Below, piece after piece: positions 40,348 to 49,678 of a DNA stretch of 64,000 nt. Position numbers and translations under genes: made by a program. How positions within the stretch are numbered: the first letter of the stretch is position 1; each line of letters begins with the position of its first letter. The notes beneath the pieces are model-generated. The model searched no databases and was not told the origin of the DNA. It saw only the letters and a list, made by a program, of their open reading frames with translations. The stretch lies in assembly GCF_900156675.1 (NCBI RefSeq), contig NZ_FTOH01000002.1:248001-312000 (forward strand). The letters run 5' to 3'. This stretch comes from Thalassolituus maritimus. Its GTDB lineage: Bacteria; Pseudomonadota; Gammaproteobacteria; Pseudomonadales; Oceanobacteraceae.

Positions 40348-41346
40348 TTACTTCTCCTCCTGAGCGGCAGCTTTTTCTTCGCGGTCAGCTTTCTCGGCCT
40401 GATACTTGGCGAGCACATCAGCACGGTTGGCTTCTTCAGCCAGTGGGAAGCCCAGCTCTGCACGGCTGTTGAAGTACGCCTGTGCAACTGAGCGCGCCAG
40501 TGTGCGGACGCGGAGGATATAGCCCTGACGCTCCGTCACCGAAATGGCACCACGGGCATCGAGGAGATTAAAGGTATGTGATGCCTTCAGAACCTGCTCG
40601 TAGGCTGGCAGAGGCAGGCCAGCATCAATCAGGCGAGCACAGTCTTTTTCGTACTGATCAAACGCGGTGAACAGGAAGTCTACGTCCGCGTGTTCAAAGT
40701 TGTATGCCGACTGTTCGACTTCGTTCTGGTGGAATACATCGCCGTAAGTCACGGCTTTACCGTCCGGGCCGTAAGTCCAGACCAGATCGTAAACAGAATC
40801 TACTTCCTGCAGGTACATGGCGATGCGCTCAAGACCGTAGGTGATTTCGCCAGTCACCGGGAAGCATTCGAGGCCGCCCACTTGCTGGAAGTAAGTGAAC
40901 TGAGTGACTTCCATGCCGTTCAGCCAGACTTCCCAACCCAGCCCCCAGGCGCCCAGCGTTGGAGATTCCCAGTTGTCTTCTACAAAACGGATATCGTGTA
41001 CCAGAGGATCAACCCCCATCGCACGCAGCGAATCGAGGTAGAGTTCCTGAATGTTTACCGGATTAGGCTTCAGAACCACCTGGAACTGGTAGTAGTGCTG
41101 CAGACGGTTCGGGTTCTCACCATAACGGCCATCGGTCGGGCGACGGCTTGGCTGAACGTAGGCAGATGCCCAGTTCTCAGGGCCAATGGCACGAAGAAAG
41201 GTAGCGGTGTGGAAGGTACCGGCACCGACTTCCATATCGAGCGGTTGGTTGATCACACAGCCCTGTTCGGACCAGTATTCCTGCAGGGCAGCGATGAGGC
41301 CCTGGAAGGTTTTGATGTTATGGCGGCTATCGCTCACGGTGGACAT
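40348..41346 (-). CDS. glyQ: Glycyl-tRNA synthetase alpha subunit
   Basis: 332 residues. Class II synthetase core: [40 protein letters not shown] and [20 protein letters not shown]. Charges glycine to tRNA-Gly together with GlyS. The C-terminus has an Ala/Glu/Lys-rich tail (about the last 25 residues) longer than in many relatives. First gene of the glyQ-glyS pair. Confidence 0.97.
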   Translation of the reverse strand: MSTVSDSRHNIKTFQGLIAALQEYWSEQGCVINQPLDMEVGAGTFHTATFLRAIGPENWASAYVQPSRRPTDGRYGENPNRLQHYYQFQVVLKPNPVNIQELYLDSLRAMGVDPLVHDIRFVEDNWESPTLGAWGLGWEVWLNGMEVTQFTYFQQVGGLECFPVTGEITYGLERIAMYLQEVDSVYDLVWTYGPDGKAVTYGDVFHQNEVEQSAYNFEHADVDFLFTAFDQYEKDCARLIDAGLPLPAYEQVLKASHTFNLLDARGAISVTERQGYILRVRTLARSVAQAYFNSRAELGFPLAEEANRADVLAKYQAEKADREEKAAAQEEK

Positions 41347-41450
41347 TCCTGTGGTTTGCGCGAATTCAAAGACTGGCGATTATAGCAGTGGCGGCGCGGG
41401 ATAACAGGGGGCAGAAGCCCCGTCTTTATTGGGGAAAGTAAACGGGCACA

Positions 41451-41476
41451 AAAAAAGGGGCCAAAGCCCCTTTTTT
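41451..41476. terminator. Terminator downstream of tolC
   Basis: AAAAAAGGGGC, CAAA loop, GCCCC then TTTTTT: a bidirectional hairpin 31 bases past the tolC stop. Confidence 0.88.
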
Positions 41477-41506
41477 CTTGCTGATTGGTGTCTTGCTGAA
41501 AGCTGT

Positions 41507-42814
41507 TCAGCCTTGCAGCCAGCCGTTCAGCATATTGATGTCACCTTCGTTCAGCGTGCCTGCGTAGTACTTCAGGGTCAGCAGGTTGATGATGTAGTCA
41601 TAACGCGCGTTTGCGTAGTCACGCTCTGCTCCGTACAGCTGCTGCTGTGCGTCGAGCACTTCAACAATGTTACGGGTACCGACTTTGTAGCCTGTCTGGG
41701 TCGCATCCAGTGCACTGCGTGCAGAGCGGATCGACTGCTGGCGTGCCTTGATGTTCAGAACATCATTCTGGACCTGCAGGTACAGAGTACGGATATTCTG
41801 GCGAACTGTGCGTCGTTCGTTCTCAAGCAGATAGTCAGCGGCGGCGTAATTCAGAGCAGCCTGTTTGGTCTGAGCATACAGAGAACCACCGGCCAGCAGA
41901 GGTACTGATACCGTGATGCCGTAAGCGGTTCGGGTGATGCCGGCAGGATCTTCGGTGATGGTGGTCGCCTGATCGCCGTCTTCATAGTTAGCAAAGACTT
42001 CTACGGTAGGTAGATGAGCTGCACGTGCGGCGTTACGCTGCAGGCGAGCGGCTTCAAGTTGTGAATCCACCATGCGCAGGCCCGGGAATTTATCCATGCC
42101 GGAATTAACCCATGCGTTCGGATCGGCAGGCTCTGGACGATTCATATCCACTGAGCCTTTCAACGCAGCGACATCACTGATGGTCTGGCCTGTCAGCTGC
42201 TCAAGCGTTTCGTACTGAATCTGGCGGTTTGCCTGCTGGCCCAGAAGGTTGGCATAACTCAGGTCGTAAGCGGCTTGCGCCGAATGAACATCGGTAATTG
42301 CAGTCAGGCCGACGTCATAGCGCTGCTTAGTTTGCTCCAGTGAGCGTTGCACGGCTTTCAGTTCTGCATCGGCAGTCGACAGGTTGTCTTCGGCGCGCAG
42401 GACGTTGAAGTAGGCTTCCGCCGTGCGAAGCAGCAGTTGCTGTTCGGCCATTTGCAGCTCGTAAATGCCGTTGTCATTACCCGCGCGAGCTGCCTTATAG
42501 GTGTACCAGCTGTTCAGGTTGAACAGTGACATTCCGGCGGTAACCGAGAATGCGCCGAGTTCGTAATCAGTGACCAGACCGTTTACACCGTCGATTTCGA
42601 TTTCGACATTGGTGTGCGTGTAGCTGGCTTCTGCCTGCGGCAGCAGGGCGCCGCGGGCGATCATGACGTTATATGCATCTGCTTCGCGACTGGCGCGGGC
42701 AGCAGCAATTTGTGGGTCGTTGCTGGCGGCCATGTCGTATATGGTGCTGAGATCTGCAGCAATAACGGCCGATGGCAGCAGGATTGCAGATGTCAGAGTA
42801 AGCAGTTTTTTCAT
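41507..42814 (-). CDS. tolC: TolC-family outer membrane efflux channel
   Basis: 435 residues. Signal peptide MKKLLTLTSAILLPSAVIAA, then two repeated OEP domains (LSTIYDMAASNDPQIAAARA in the first, LRMVDSQLEAARLQRNAARA in the second), each with long coiled-coil helices, and the GTRNIVEVLDAQQQLYGAER block before the C-terminus. Outer-membrane exit duct for type I secretion and multidrug pumps. It lies divergently upstream of nudF, the same neighbourhood as tolC in E. coli, which supports the symbol. No pump genes are adjacent. Confidence 0.93.
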   Translation of the reverse strand: MKKLLTLTSAILLPSAVIAADLSTIYDMAASNDPQIAAARASREADAYNVMIARGALLPQAEASYTHTNVEIEIDGVNGLVTDYELGAFSVTAGMSLFNLNSWYTYKAARAGNDNGIYELQMAEQQLLLRTAEAYFNVLRAEDNLSTADAELKAVQRSLEQTKQRYDVGLTAITDVHSAQAAYDLSYANLLGQQANRQIQYETLEQLTGQTISDVAALKGSVDMNRPEPADPNAWVNSGMDKFPGLRMVDSQLEAARLQRNAARAAHLPTVEVFANYEDGDQATTITEDPAGITRTAYGITVSVPLLAGGSLYAQTKQAALNYAAADYLLENERRTVRQNIRTLYLQVQNDVLNIKARQQSIRSARSALDATQTGYKVGTRNIVEVLDAQQQLYGAERDYANARYDYIINLLTLKYYAGTLNEGDINMLNGWLQG

Positions 42815-42997
42815 AAAGGTGCCTTTCCCAGGAGAAGGTATAAAATGCTCTCAGGTGCCCCTGGAATTTCCGGAGGTGCACCAAGTCTAACAGAAATTAT
42901 CCGGCTTTCAGTTTCACCTTTGTTGCTGCTGAGCGAACAGTCAGTATTGCCGGTGTTTATTCGAATATTCTTGTTCAGGTATATAGATAGGTCAAGC

Positions 42998-43609
42998 ATG
43001 TCAGTTTTCCCTTCCCCTATGACGGTCGCCGATGTCGTTGTGGAGGCAAAAGAAGTCGCATATCAGGGGTTCTTCCGTATGGAAAAGCTCACCCTTCGCC
43101 ACAAACGCTTCAACGGCGAGTGGATGGGGCCGTTCACTCGTGAGCTTTTCGAACGCGGGCAGGCAGTCTGTGTCCTGCTGTTTGATCCCAAAAAAGATGC
43201 AGTGGTACTGCTTGAGCAGTTTCGCGTCGGGGCCCTGGAGGATGAACGTTCTCCCTGGTTGATTGAGTTGGTCGCGGGCATGGTGGAAGAGGGAGAAACA
43301 CCTGAGGACGTCGCCTTACGAGAATCCGAAGAAGAGGCCGGTACGGTGCCCACCCGTCTGATTCCTGTGTGCAATTACTGGGTGTCTCCAGGCGGTACCA
43401 GCGAAAAGGTCGCGATTTTCTGTGGACTGATCGACAGTGAAGGCATGGGCGGGCTGCACGGTCTTGATGACGAACATGAAGACATCCGTGCATTTGTGGT
43501 GCCGTTTGACGATGCCTATCGCGGTGTGGTGGATGGCACCATCAACAACGCGGCGACCATTATGGCGTTACAATGGCTGAAGATTAATCACGCCTCAGTG
43601 ACTGCTTAA
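42998..43609 (+). CDS. nudF: NudF, ADP-ribose pyrophosphatase (Nudix)
   Basis: 203 residues from ATG at 42998 (the frame extends upstream into the tolC promoter without a ribosome site). Nudix box complete: GMVEEGETPEDVALRESEEE then AG (G-x5-E-x7-RE-x2-EE-x-G). Splits ADP-ribose to AMP and ribose-5-phosphate. First of the conserved set nudF-yqiB-cpdA-yqiA-parE. It could also clear ADP-ribose freed by the DraG-like enzyme at 8984, an inference. Confidence 0.94.
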   Translation: MSVFPSPMTVADVVVEAKEVAYQGFFRMEKLTLRHKRFNGEWMGPFTRELFERGQAVCVLLFDPKKDAVVLLEQFRVGALEDERSPWLIELVAGMVEEGETPEDVALRESEEEAGTVPTRLIPVCNYWVSPGGTSEKVAIFCGLIDSEGMGGLHGLDDEHEDIRAFVVPFDDAYRGVVDGTINNAATIMALQWLKINHASVTA

Positions 43610-43752
43610 ACGCTGCATTCAGGGCGATCCCTTTGCTTTTCTAAGGGCGTCTTCAGTCATGTCTGACAGTGCCGATAATGGCGCTGATCAGGAAAATCTT
43701 CATGCGTCCTGCTAAGGTGTTGTGTCTTTGATATTTACTCTGGAGAGAACGC

Positions 43753-44208
43753 TTGCGCCGTAAACGCTACGTCCCTGACCTGCAGGAAATGGCTTCCGTT
43801 GCCGAGTCGAATTACCTGCGATTCCTGCGCTTACTGCCTGAGACCGACGAGGGCGGTGAGCGCACGTTTGCGATCACAGGGATGGGTGATCAGAGCGCCC
43901 GGGTGCGGATCAGGATCGACGAGGTGCAGCCATACACCACGATGCTGACGGTGCAGCAGGAGGGCCTGAGCCCGGAGTGGGTCACTCCTCCTTCCATGAA
44001 TGTGCGGCTGTACCACGACGCCAGCATGGCCGAGGTGCTGAGTTACCAGAACCAACATAAATTTGAGGGGCGGTATCAATACCCCAACCCACAGATGCGC
44101 CTGCCCGATGAAAAAATTCAGCTGAATAAGTTTCTTGCCGACTGGCTGGAGCACTGTCTGCAGCACGGGCATGTCGAGCAGTCTTTCAGTTTTACACCCA
44201 CCTTTTAA
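43753..44208 (+). CDS. yqiB: DUF1249 protein (YqiB)
   Basis: 151 residues from TTG at 43753 with GGAGAG upstream. Conserved pattern RYVPDLQEMASVAESNYLRF ... QYPNPQMRLPDEKIQLNKFL. Small cytosolic protein of unknown function, always between nudF and cpdA in enterics; the same order here supports the call. Confidence 0.93.
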   Translation: MRRKRYVPDLQEMASVAESNYLRFLRLLPETDEGGERTFAITGMGDQSARVRIRIDEVQPYTTMLTVQQEGLSPEWVTPPSMNVRLYHDASMAEVLSYQNQHKFEGRYQYPNPQMRLPDEKIQLNKFLADWLEHCLQHGHVEQSFSFTPTF

Positions 44209-44360
44209 ATAAGTGTGTCGAGTCGGGCCATACTGGCCCAGACTGGTACTTTCTTCGTATATTGGCCCGTATATTCCGATATGTGATGGGTTTCCGTTCG
44301 GGGCTTCGACAGACGTCTAGTATATAGTCTCAGCCCACTGAAATTCACACTGAGGCCAAC

Positions 44361-45167
44361 GTGTTCCAACTGACATCCGCCGAGACATTGCGCATCGTGC
44401 AGGTGACCGATACCCATCTCTTCGGGGATATCGGTGGTAAGCTGCTGGGCGTACCCACGTACGACAGTATGCATGCCGTTCTGTCTCAGTTGGATGCGTT
44501 TCCGTTTCAGGCCGATGCCATGCTGGTCACAGGCGACCTGTCTCAGGATGGCAGCGAACAATCGTACCGTTTGCTGGATGATGCCATGGCCCGCTTCGGT
44601 GCCCCTGTCTTCTGGCTTCCCGGAAATCATGACGAACCCCGTAATCTTGAGAAAGTCGGACGCGAGCGGGATCATCTGCATAAGGTGATCCGTAGCGAAC
44701 ACTGGCAGATTGTGATGCTCGACTCTCAGGTGGAAGGTGCCGTGTTTGGCCAGCTAAAGCAGGAAGAGCTGAATATGCTCGAACGTGCTCTGACGGAGCG
44801 GGATGACCTGCATACGCTCGTTTGTCTGCACCACCATCCGATCCCGATGAACAGCGAGTGGATGGACAACATCGGCCTGCGCAACCGTCAGGCGCTGATG
44901 GATATTCTAAGTACTCATGACAACGCCAAAGGTGTGCTCTGGGGGCACGTGCATCAGAGCTGCGATGGTTACGTGAATGGCGTGCGTCTGATGTCCACGC
45001 CCTCAACCTGTATACAGTTTGAGCCACAGACCAGCGGCTTCAGTCTTGATGAGGCTGCACCCGGTTTCCGCTGGTTAGAACTGCACAAAGATGGGCGTAT
45101 CAGCACGGGCGTTGAACGTCTGAGCCATGTATCCTTTGCGGTAGATCGTACCCAGACAGGATATTGA
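44361..45167 (+). CDS. cpdA: CpdA, 3',5'-cyclic-AMP phosphodiesterase
   Basis: 268 residues from GTG at 44361. Class III metallophosphoesterase with all metal motifs in order: DTHLFGD, GDLSQDGS, GNHDEP, CLHHHPIPM and GHVHQS. Hydrolyses cAMP and so damps CRP signalling. Lies between yqiB and yqiA; yqiA starts 1 base after its stop. Confidence 0.94.
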   Translation: MFQLTSAETLRIVQVTDTHLFGDIGGKLLGVPTYDSMHAVLSQLDAFPFQADAMLVTGDLSQDGSEQSYRLLDDAMARFGAPVFWLPGNHDEPRNLEKVGRERDHLHKVIRSEHWQIVMLDSQVEGAVFGQLKQEELNMLERALTERDDLHTLVCLHHHPIPMNSEWMDNIGLRNRQALMDILSTHDNAKGVLWGHVHQSCDGYVNGVRLMSTPSTCIQFEPQTSGFSLDEAAPGFRWLELHKDGRISTGVERLSHVSFAVDRTQTGY

Positions 45168-45168
45168 T

Positions 45169-45777
45169 ATGCTGATTCCAGCCTCTGTGCAGAACAGCGG
45201 CTGCCTTTATCTCCACGGTTTTCTCAGCTCACCCGCCTCTGAGAAGGCCCAGCAGATGACGGCTCTGTTCCGTGAACATCCCGAACTCGGCTCCATTAAC
45301 GCCCCTTTTATCCATTTCGACCCCCAGGATGCCATTGCACTGGCCGAGCAGGCCTTGGCGGAATTGCGTGAGAAGCATGACCGGGTCTGGGTTGTCGGCA
45401 GTTCGTTGGGTGGCTTTTACGCGACCTTTTTAGCCGAAAAGCACAATGTTCCCGCCGTATTGATTAACCCTGCGGTCAGGCCGTTCGAATTGTTCAGGCA
45501 TTACCTCGGCGAGCACACTCACTACCATACGGGCGAAACACTGTTGCTCGAAGAAGCGCACCTGCATCAGCTTGAAGCGCTCAATACGCCAGTTGTTCAG
45601 AATCCGCAGAATCTGCTGCTGCTATTGCAGACAGGCGATGAAACTCTCGATTACCGGCATGCTGCTGAGCTTTACCGCGAATGTCCGGGCTGGCTGGAGG
45701 GCGGCGGTGATCATAGTTTCCAGCATTTTATCGACCGGGTGCCTCAGATGCTGGGGCACTTGAGTCGCCTCTGGTAG
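45169..45777 (+). CDS. yqiA: YqiA, alpha/beta-hydrolase esterase
   Basis: 202 residues. YLHGFLSSPASEKAQQM start, nucleophile elbow VVGSSLGGFYATFLAE, NPAVRPF and the C-terminal GGDHSFQHFIDRVPQML with the catalytic His. Cytosolic esterase acting on short acyl or palmitoyl-CoA-type substrates in E. coli. Starts right behind cpdA. Confidence 0.93.
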   Translation: MLIPASVQNSGCLYLHGFLSSPASEKAQQMTALFREHPELGSINAPFIHFDPQDAIALAEQALAELREKHDRVWVVGSSLGGFYATFLAEKHNVPAVLINPAVRPFELFRHYLGEHTHYHTGETLLLEEAHLHQLEALNTPVVQNPQNLLLLLQTGDETLDYRHAAELYRECPGWLEGGGDHSFQHFIDRVPQMLGHLSRLW

Positions 45778-45843
45778 GCAGACTCCCCCACGCCCCGGTA
45801 TACTCCGGACATTACTGCAATTCATGGTTTGACAGGGGAACAG

Positions 45844-47733
45844 ATGTCAAAGCAATACACCGCCTCATCGATTGAAGTCCTGAGTGGTCTGGACCCGGTC
45901 CGAAAGCGTCCGGGCATGTACACCGAAACTACCCGCCCGAATCACCTGGCGCAGGAAGTGATTGATAACTCGGTGGACGAAGCTCTCGCAGGTCACGCCA
46001 GCAAGATTGAGGTGACGCTGCACGAAGATGGCTCAATGACCGTACTTGACGACGGTCGTGGTATGCCAACGGATATTCACCCTGAGCATGGTATTTCGGG
46101 CGTTGAGCTGATTCTCACCCAGTTACATGCTGGGGGTAAGTTCAGTAATGACAACTACCAGTTCTCCGGTGGTCTGCACGGTGTCGGTGTTTCTGTCGTC
46201 AATGCCCTGTCGCAGGTGCTCGAAGTCACTATCTGGCGAGACGGTCAGGTCCAGCGCATTGGGTTTAAAGACGGTTATAAAGCGATTGATCTTCAGGTGG
46301 TCGACACTTGCGGTAAGAAGCGTACCGGTACCAGCGTTCGTTTCTTACCGGACCCTCAATACTTTGATACCCCCAAGTTTTCTGTCGCACGACTCAAGCA
46401 CAATCTACGTGCTAAAGCGGTTCTCTGCCCGGGACTGCGTATCAAGTTTAATGCCCCGAACGCTGAAGACAGTGCTGAGTGGTATTACGAAGATGGTCTG
46501 AAAGATTACCTCAAAGTATCGACAACCGGCTGGGAAGCCATCCCCGAAGAGCCTTTCACAGGCGCAATGAGCGGTGATACTGAAGGTGTCGACTGGGCAG
46601 TACTCTGGCTGCCCGAAGGCGGAGAGCTGCTGCAGGAAAGCTACGTTAACCTGATCCCTACTGCGCAGGGCGGTACTCATGTAAATGGCTTCCGTTCTGG
46701 CTTGCTCGACGCGTTGCGTGAGTTCTGCGAATTCCGCAATCTATTGCCGCGCGGCATCAAGCTGACACCAGATGACCTCTGGGAGCGCTGCTCCTATGTT
46801 TTGTCTGCGAAATTGGCGGACCCTCAGTTTGCGGGTCAGACCAAAGAGCGACTGTCTTCTCGTGAAGCTTCAGCCTTTATCTCGGGCGTAGTGAAAGACG
46901 CCTTCGCGCTTTGGCTGAATGAAAATACCGCGGATGCCGAGCGCCTGGCCGAACTGGCGATTTCCAGTGCGCAGTCGCGTTTGCGTAAATCCAAGAAAGT
47001 TGCACGTAAGAAGATTACCCAAGGCCCAGCTCTGCCGGGTAAGCTGGCCGACTGTACCGGTCAGGACAGCGAACGCACGGAACTCTTTCTGGTGGAAGGT
47101 GACTCGGCGGGTGGTTCTGCCAAGCAGGCCCGTGATCGCGAGTTTCAGGCCATCATGCCGCTGCGCGGTAAGATTCTCAATACCTGGGAAGTGGAGTCAG
47201 GAGAAATTCTGGCATCGCAGGAAGTGCACGATATCGCCGTTGCTCTTGGGATTGACCCGGCATCAGATAACCTTGATGGCCTGCGTTACGGCAAGATCTG
47301 TATTCTCGCCGACGCAGACTCCGATGGTCTGCATATCGCGACTCTGCTGTGCGCGTTGTTTGTCCGTCACTTCCGCAAGCTGGTGGCGGATGGTCACGTT
47401 TATGTCGCGATGCCGCCTCTGTACCGGATAGACGTCGGTAAAGATGTCTACTACGCGTTAGACGAAGGTGAAAAGCAGGGCGTTCTTGAACGCATCAAAG
47501 CCGAAAATAAGCGCGGTAAAGTGAATGTTCAGCGCTTTAAAGGTCTGGGTGAAATGAACCCGATGCAGTTGCGTGAAACCACGATGGACCCTAATACCCG
47601 GCGTCTCGTCCAGCTGTCGCTGGAGCCGGGGGATGGCACCAATGAAATGATGGATATGCTGTTGGCGAAGAAGCGCTCCTCTGACCGTAAGGAATGGTTA
47701 GAGACGCACGGCAACGAGGTTGAGATTCTCTGA
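45844..47733 (+). CDS. parE: ParE, topoisomerase IV subunit B
   Basis: 629 residues from ATG at 45844 (GGGGAACAG upstream). GHKL ATPase domain ([54 protein letters not shown]), TOPRIM domain with [20 protein letters not shown] and DADSDGLHIATLLCALF. Lacks the insert of GyrB, which tells the two apart. With ParC it unlinks daughter chromosomes. A signalling gene follows in coupled arrangement, then parC. Confidence 0.97.
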   Translation: MSKQYTASSIEVLSGLDPVRKRPGMYTETTRPNHLAQEVIDNSVDEALAGHASKIEVTLHEDGSMTVLDDGRGMPTDIHPEHGISGVELILTQLHAGGKFSNDNYQFSGGLHGVGVSVVNALSQVLEVTIWRDGQVQRIGFKDGYKAIDLQVVDTCGKKRTGTSVRFLPDPQYFDTPKFSVARLKHNLRAKAVLCPGLRIKFNAPNAEDSAEWYYEDGLKDYLKVSTTGWEAIPEEPFTGAMSGDTEGVDWAVLWLPEGGELLQESYVNLIPTAQGGTHVNGFRSGLLDALREFCEFRNLLPRGIKLTPDDLWERCSYVLSAKLADPQFAGQTKERLSSREASAFISGVVKDAFALWLNENTADAERLAELAISSAQSRLRKSKKVARKKITQGPALPGKLADCTGQDSERTELFLVEGDSAGGSAKQARDREFQAIMPLRGKILNTWEVESGEILASQEVHDIAVALGIDPASDNLDGLRYGKICILADADSDGLHIATLLCALFVRHFRKLVADGHVYVAMPPLYRIDVGKDVYYALDEGEKQGVLERIKAENKRGKVNVQRFKGLGEMNPMQLRETTMDPNTRRLVQLSLEPGDGTNEMMDMLLAKKRSSDRKEWLETHGNEVEIL

Positions 47734-47798
47734 TTTTTCACCGCTCCACTGTTTTCAGAACAATAGCCGGCAGTGCGCTGCTGGCGCCCTTACCAGCC

Positions 47799-49586
47799 AT
47801 GGCTGATGGGATTGCTGCTGAGCCGTTTGACCTGATTCTGGCCGTATTACTGCTGGCCATGATTTCAGTATTCACTGTGCTGCTGTTGCTTCAGCAGCGT
47901 CAGCTTCGCGCGCGCAGTGATCGTCAGCTGGGTGCGCATACTGCCTTGCTCGGCAATATTTTCGGGGCACTGCCCGAGATGGTGTTCTACAAAGACCGGC
48001 GCGGCGTCTATCGTCTGTGTAATGGACCGGGTAGTCGTTTTCTCGGTCGCCCGGCTGATGAAATTAAAGGTCAGCGTGATACCGACTTCTTCGATGTTCA
48101 GAGTGCTGAGCGGATGCGCCAGCGCGATGTTGAAGCCATTGAACGACGCAGTGCGATACGCTCAGAAGAGTGGTTGCCCGGGCCAGATGGTGAACAGGTA
48201 CTGCTGGAGATAAATCGCCAGCCATTGTTCAGTGACACTCAGGAGTGTGTCGGTGTGCTTCTCACGTGCCGGGACATAACTGAAACCCGTGAAAAGCAGA
48301 AGAAGCTTGAGTATCAGGCGCGCCACGACATTCTGACCGGGCTTGCTAATCGAGCCTTGCTGCATGAAAAACTGACCTTTGCGCTGCAGATGGCGAAGCG
48401 TAATGATGAGTCGCTGGCGGTGATCTTCATCGACCTTGACCGCTTTCGTGAAGTGAACGATGCGTTGGGCCATACCGTCGGTGATCTGCTGCTACGTGAC
48501 GTCGCCCATCGCTTGAGCAGTAATCTGCGTGATAGCGATATCTGCGCCCGCTTGAGTGGCGATGAATTTGTCGTCGTACTGACGCAGGCGGATAAAGCCT
48601 ACGTTGAGAGCAAGTGCACGCAGCTCCTCGAAGCTTTGGCACGTGCTTACCAGTTGCAGGGCCATTTGCTCAGTATCAATGCCAGCGCCGGGATTGCACT
48701 GGCCCCTGAGCATGGGGACAACAGTGATATCCTGCTTGTACATGCGGATGCCGCACTGCATCACGCAAAAGCGCTCGGGCGCAATCGCAGCTGCATCTAT
48801 TCACAGGAACTGTCAGCCCATAAGAGCAGTCAGTTGTCGCTGGAACAGGACTTGAGAGATGCGGTCGAGAATGAAGAGTTCAGCCTCGAGTTTCAGGGGC
48901 AGTTCCGGCCGGGTGAGCGAATCCCTCGTCGGGTCGAAACACTGATCCGCTGGCCTCATGAATTACGCGGCCAGGTTTCTCCGCATGAATTTATTCCATT
49001 GGCAGAAAGCAGTGGCCTGATCCGGGAACTCGGTTTCTGGGTGCTGCGACGCGCCTGTGCTGAGTTCATGAGTTGGCGTCAGCAGGGAATGAAACTGGAA
49101 AAGATAGCCGTCAATGTGTCGGCCATGCAGATCAACAGCCGCTTCGCCGAAACGGTTGAAACCATCATGAAAGAAACCGGTTTCGAGCCCGCCTGGCTTG
49201 AGCTAGAGGTGACCGAATCGTTAATGATGTCGGGCATGACCGAGGTGAACAACCAGATTCACCAGCTTCGGGCGCTGGGTGTCGAGTTTTCAATTGATGA
49301 TTTTGGTACCGGATACTCTTCGTTGAGCAAGCTGAAAGAGATGCCCGTCAGTGTGTTGAAAATCGACCGGTCGTTCGTGCGTAACATTCATGATCAGGAA
49401 AACGATTACGAGATCGCCCGTGCGATAGTGGCCATGGCTGATAGCCTGAACATTGAAGTGGTGGCTGAGGGCGTTGAAAATGAAGAGCAGGGTGAGACCC
49501 TGAGACACCTTGGCTGCGAATGGTTGCAAGGATACCTGTACGGCCGGCCTATGGCGGCGGACGATTTCCTCAGGCACTATTCCTAA
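47799..49586 (+). CDS. PAS-GGDEF-EAL cyclic-di-GMP signalling protein
   Basis: 595 residues from the first ATG (47799). Domains: hydrophobic anchor (about 11-31), PAS (about 48-165, LPEMVFYKDRRGVYRLCNGP), GGDEF domain with SGDEF at 253-257, EAL domain from about 350 with ETL at 380-382 in place of EAL and the catalytic set in KIAVNVSAMQ, LELEVTESLMM, DDFGTGYSSL, VLKIDRSFV and AEGVENEEQ. So c-di-GMP breakdown looks intact; synthesis by SGDEF is uncertain. The frame is open upstream of 47799 to about 47724 and encodes a good signal peptide (TIAGSALLAPLPAMADG) that would need a rare CTG or ATT start at 47730/47733, overlapping the parE stop. It sits between parE and parC. Confidence 0.88.
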   Translation: MADGIAAEPFDLILAVLLLAMISVFTVLLLLQQRQLRARSDRQLGAHTALLGNIFGALPEMVFYKDRRGVYRLCNGPGSRFLGRPADEIKGQRDTDFFDVQSAERMRQRDVEAIERRSAIRSEEWLPGPDGEQVLLEINRQPLFSDTQECVGVLLTCRDITETREKQKKLEYQARHDILTGLANRALLHEKLTFALQMAKRNDESLAVIFIDLDRFREVNDALGHTVGDLLLRDVAHRLSSNLRDSDICARLSGDEFVVVLTQADKAYVESKCTQLLEALARAYQLQGHLLSINASAGIALAPEHGDNSDILLVHADAALHHAKALGRNRSCIYSQELSAHKSSQLSLEQDLRDAVENEEFSLEFQGQFRPGERIPRRVETLIRWPHELRGQVSPHEFIPLAESSGLIRELGFWVLRRACAEFMSWRQQGMKLEKIAVNVSAMQINSRFAETVETIMKETGFEPAWLELEVTESLMMSGMTEVNNQIHQLRALGVEFSIDDFGTGYSSLSKLKEMPVSVLKIDRSFVRNIHDQENDYEIARAIVAMADSLNIEVVAEGVENEEQGETLRHLGCEWLQGYLYGRPMAADDFLRHYS

Positions 49587-49678
49587 ATTCAGTCCGAAAC
49601 GCAGTTTAGTCGTTAAGTCAGAAGCAGAAAATTTTAAACATGGCCCTGCGACGGGCCTCGAGCAGACAACCGGATACT

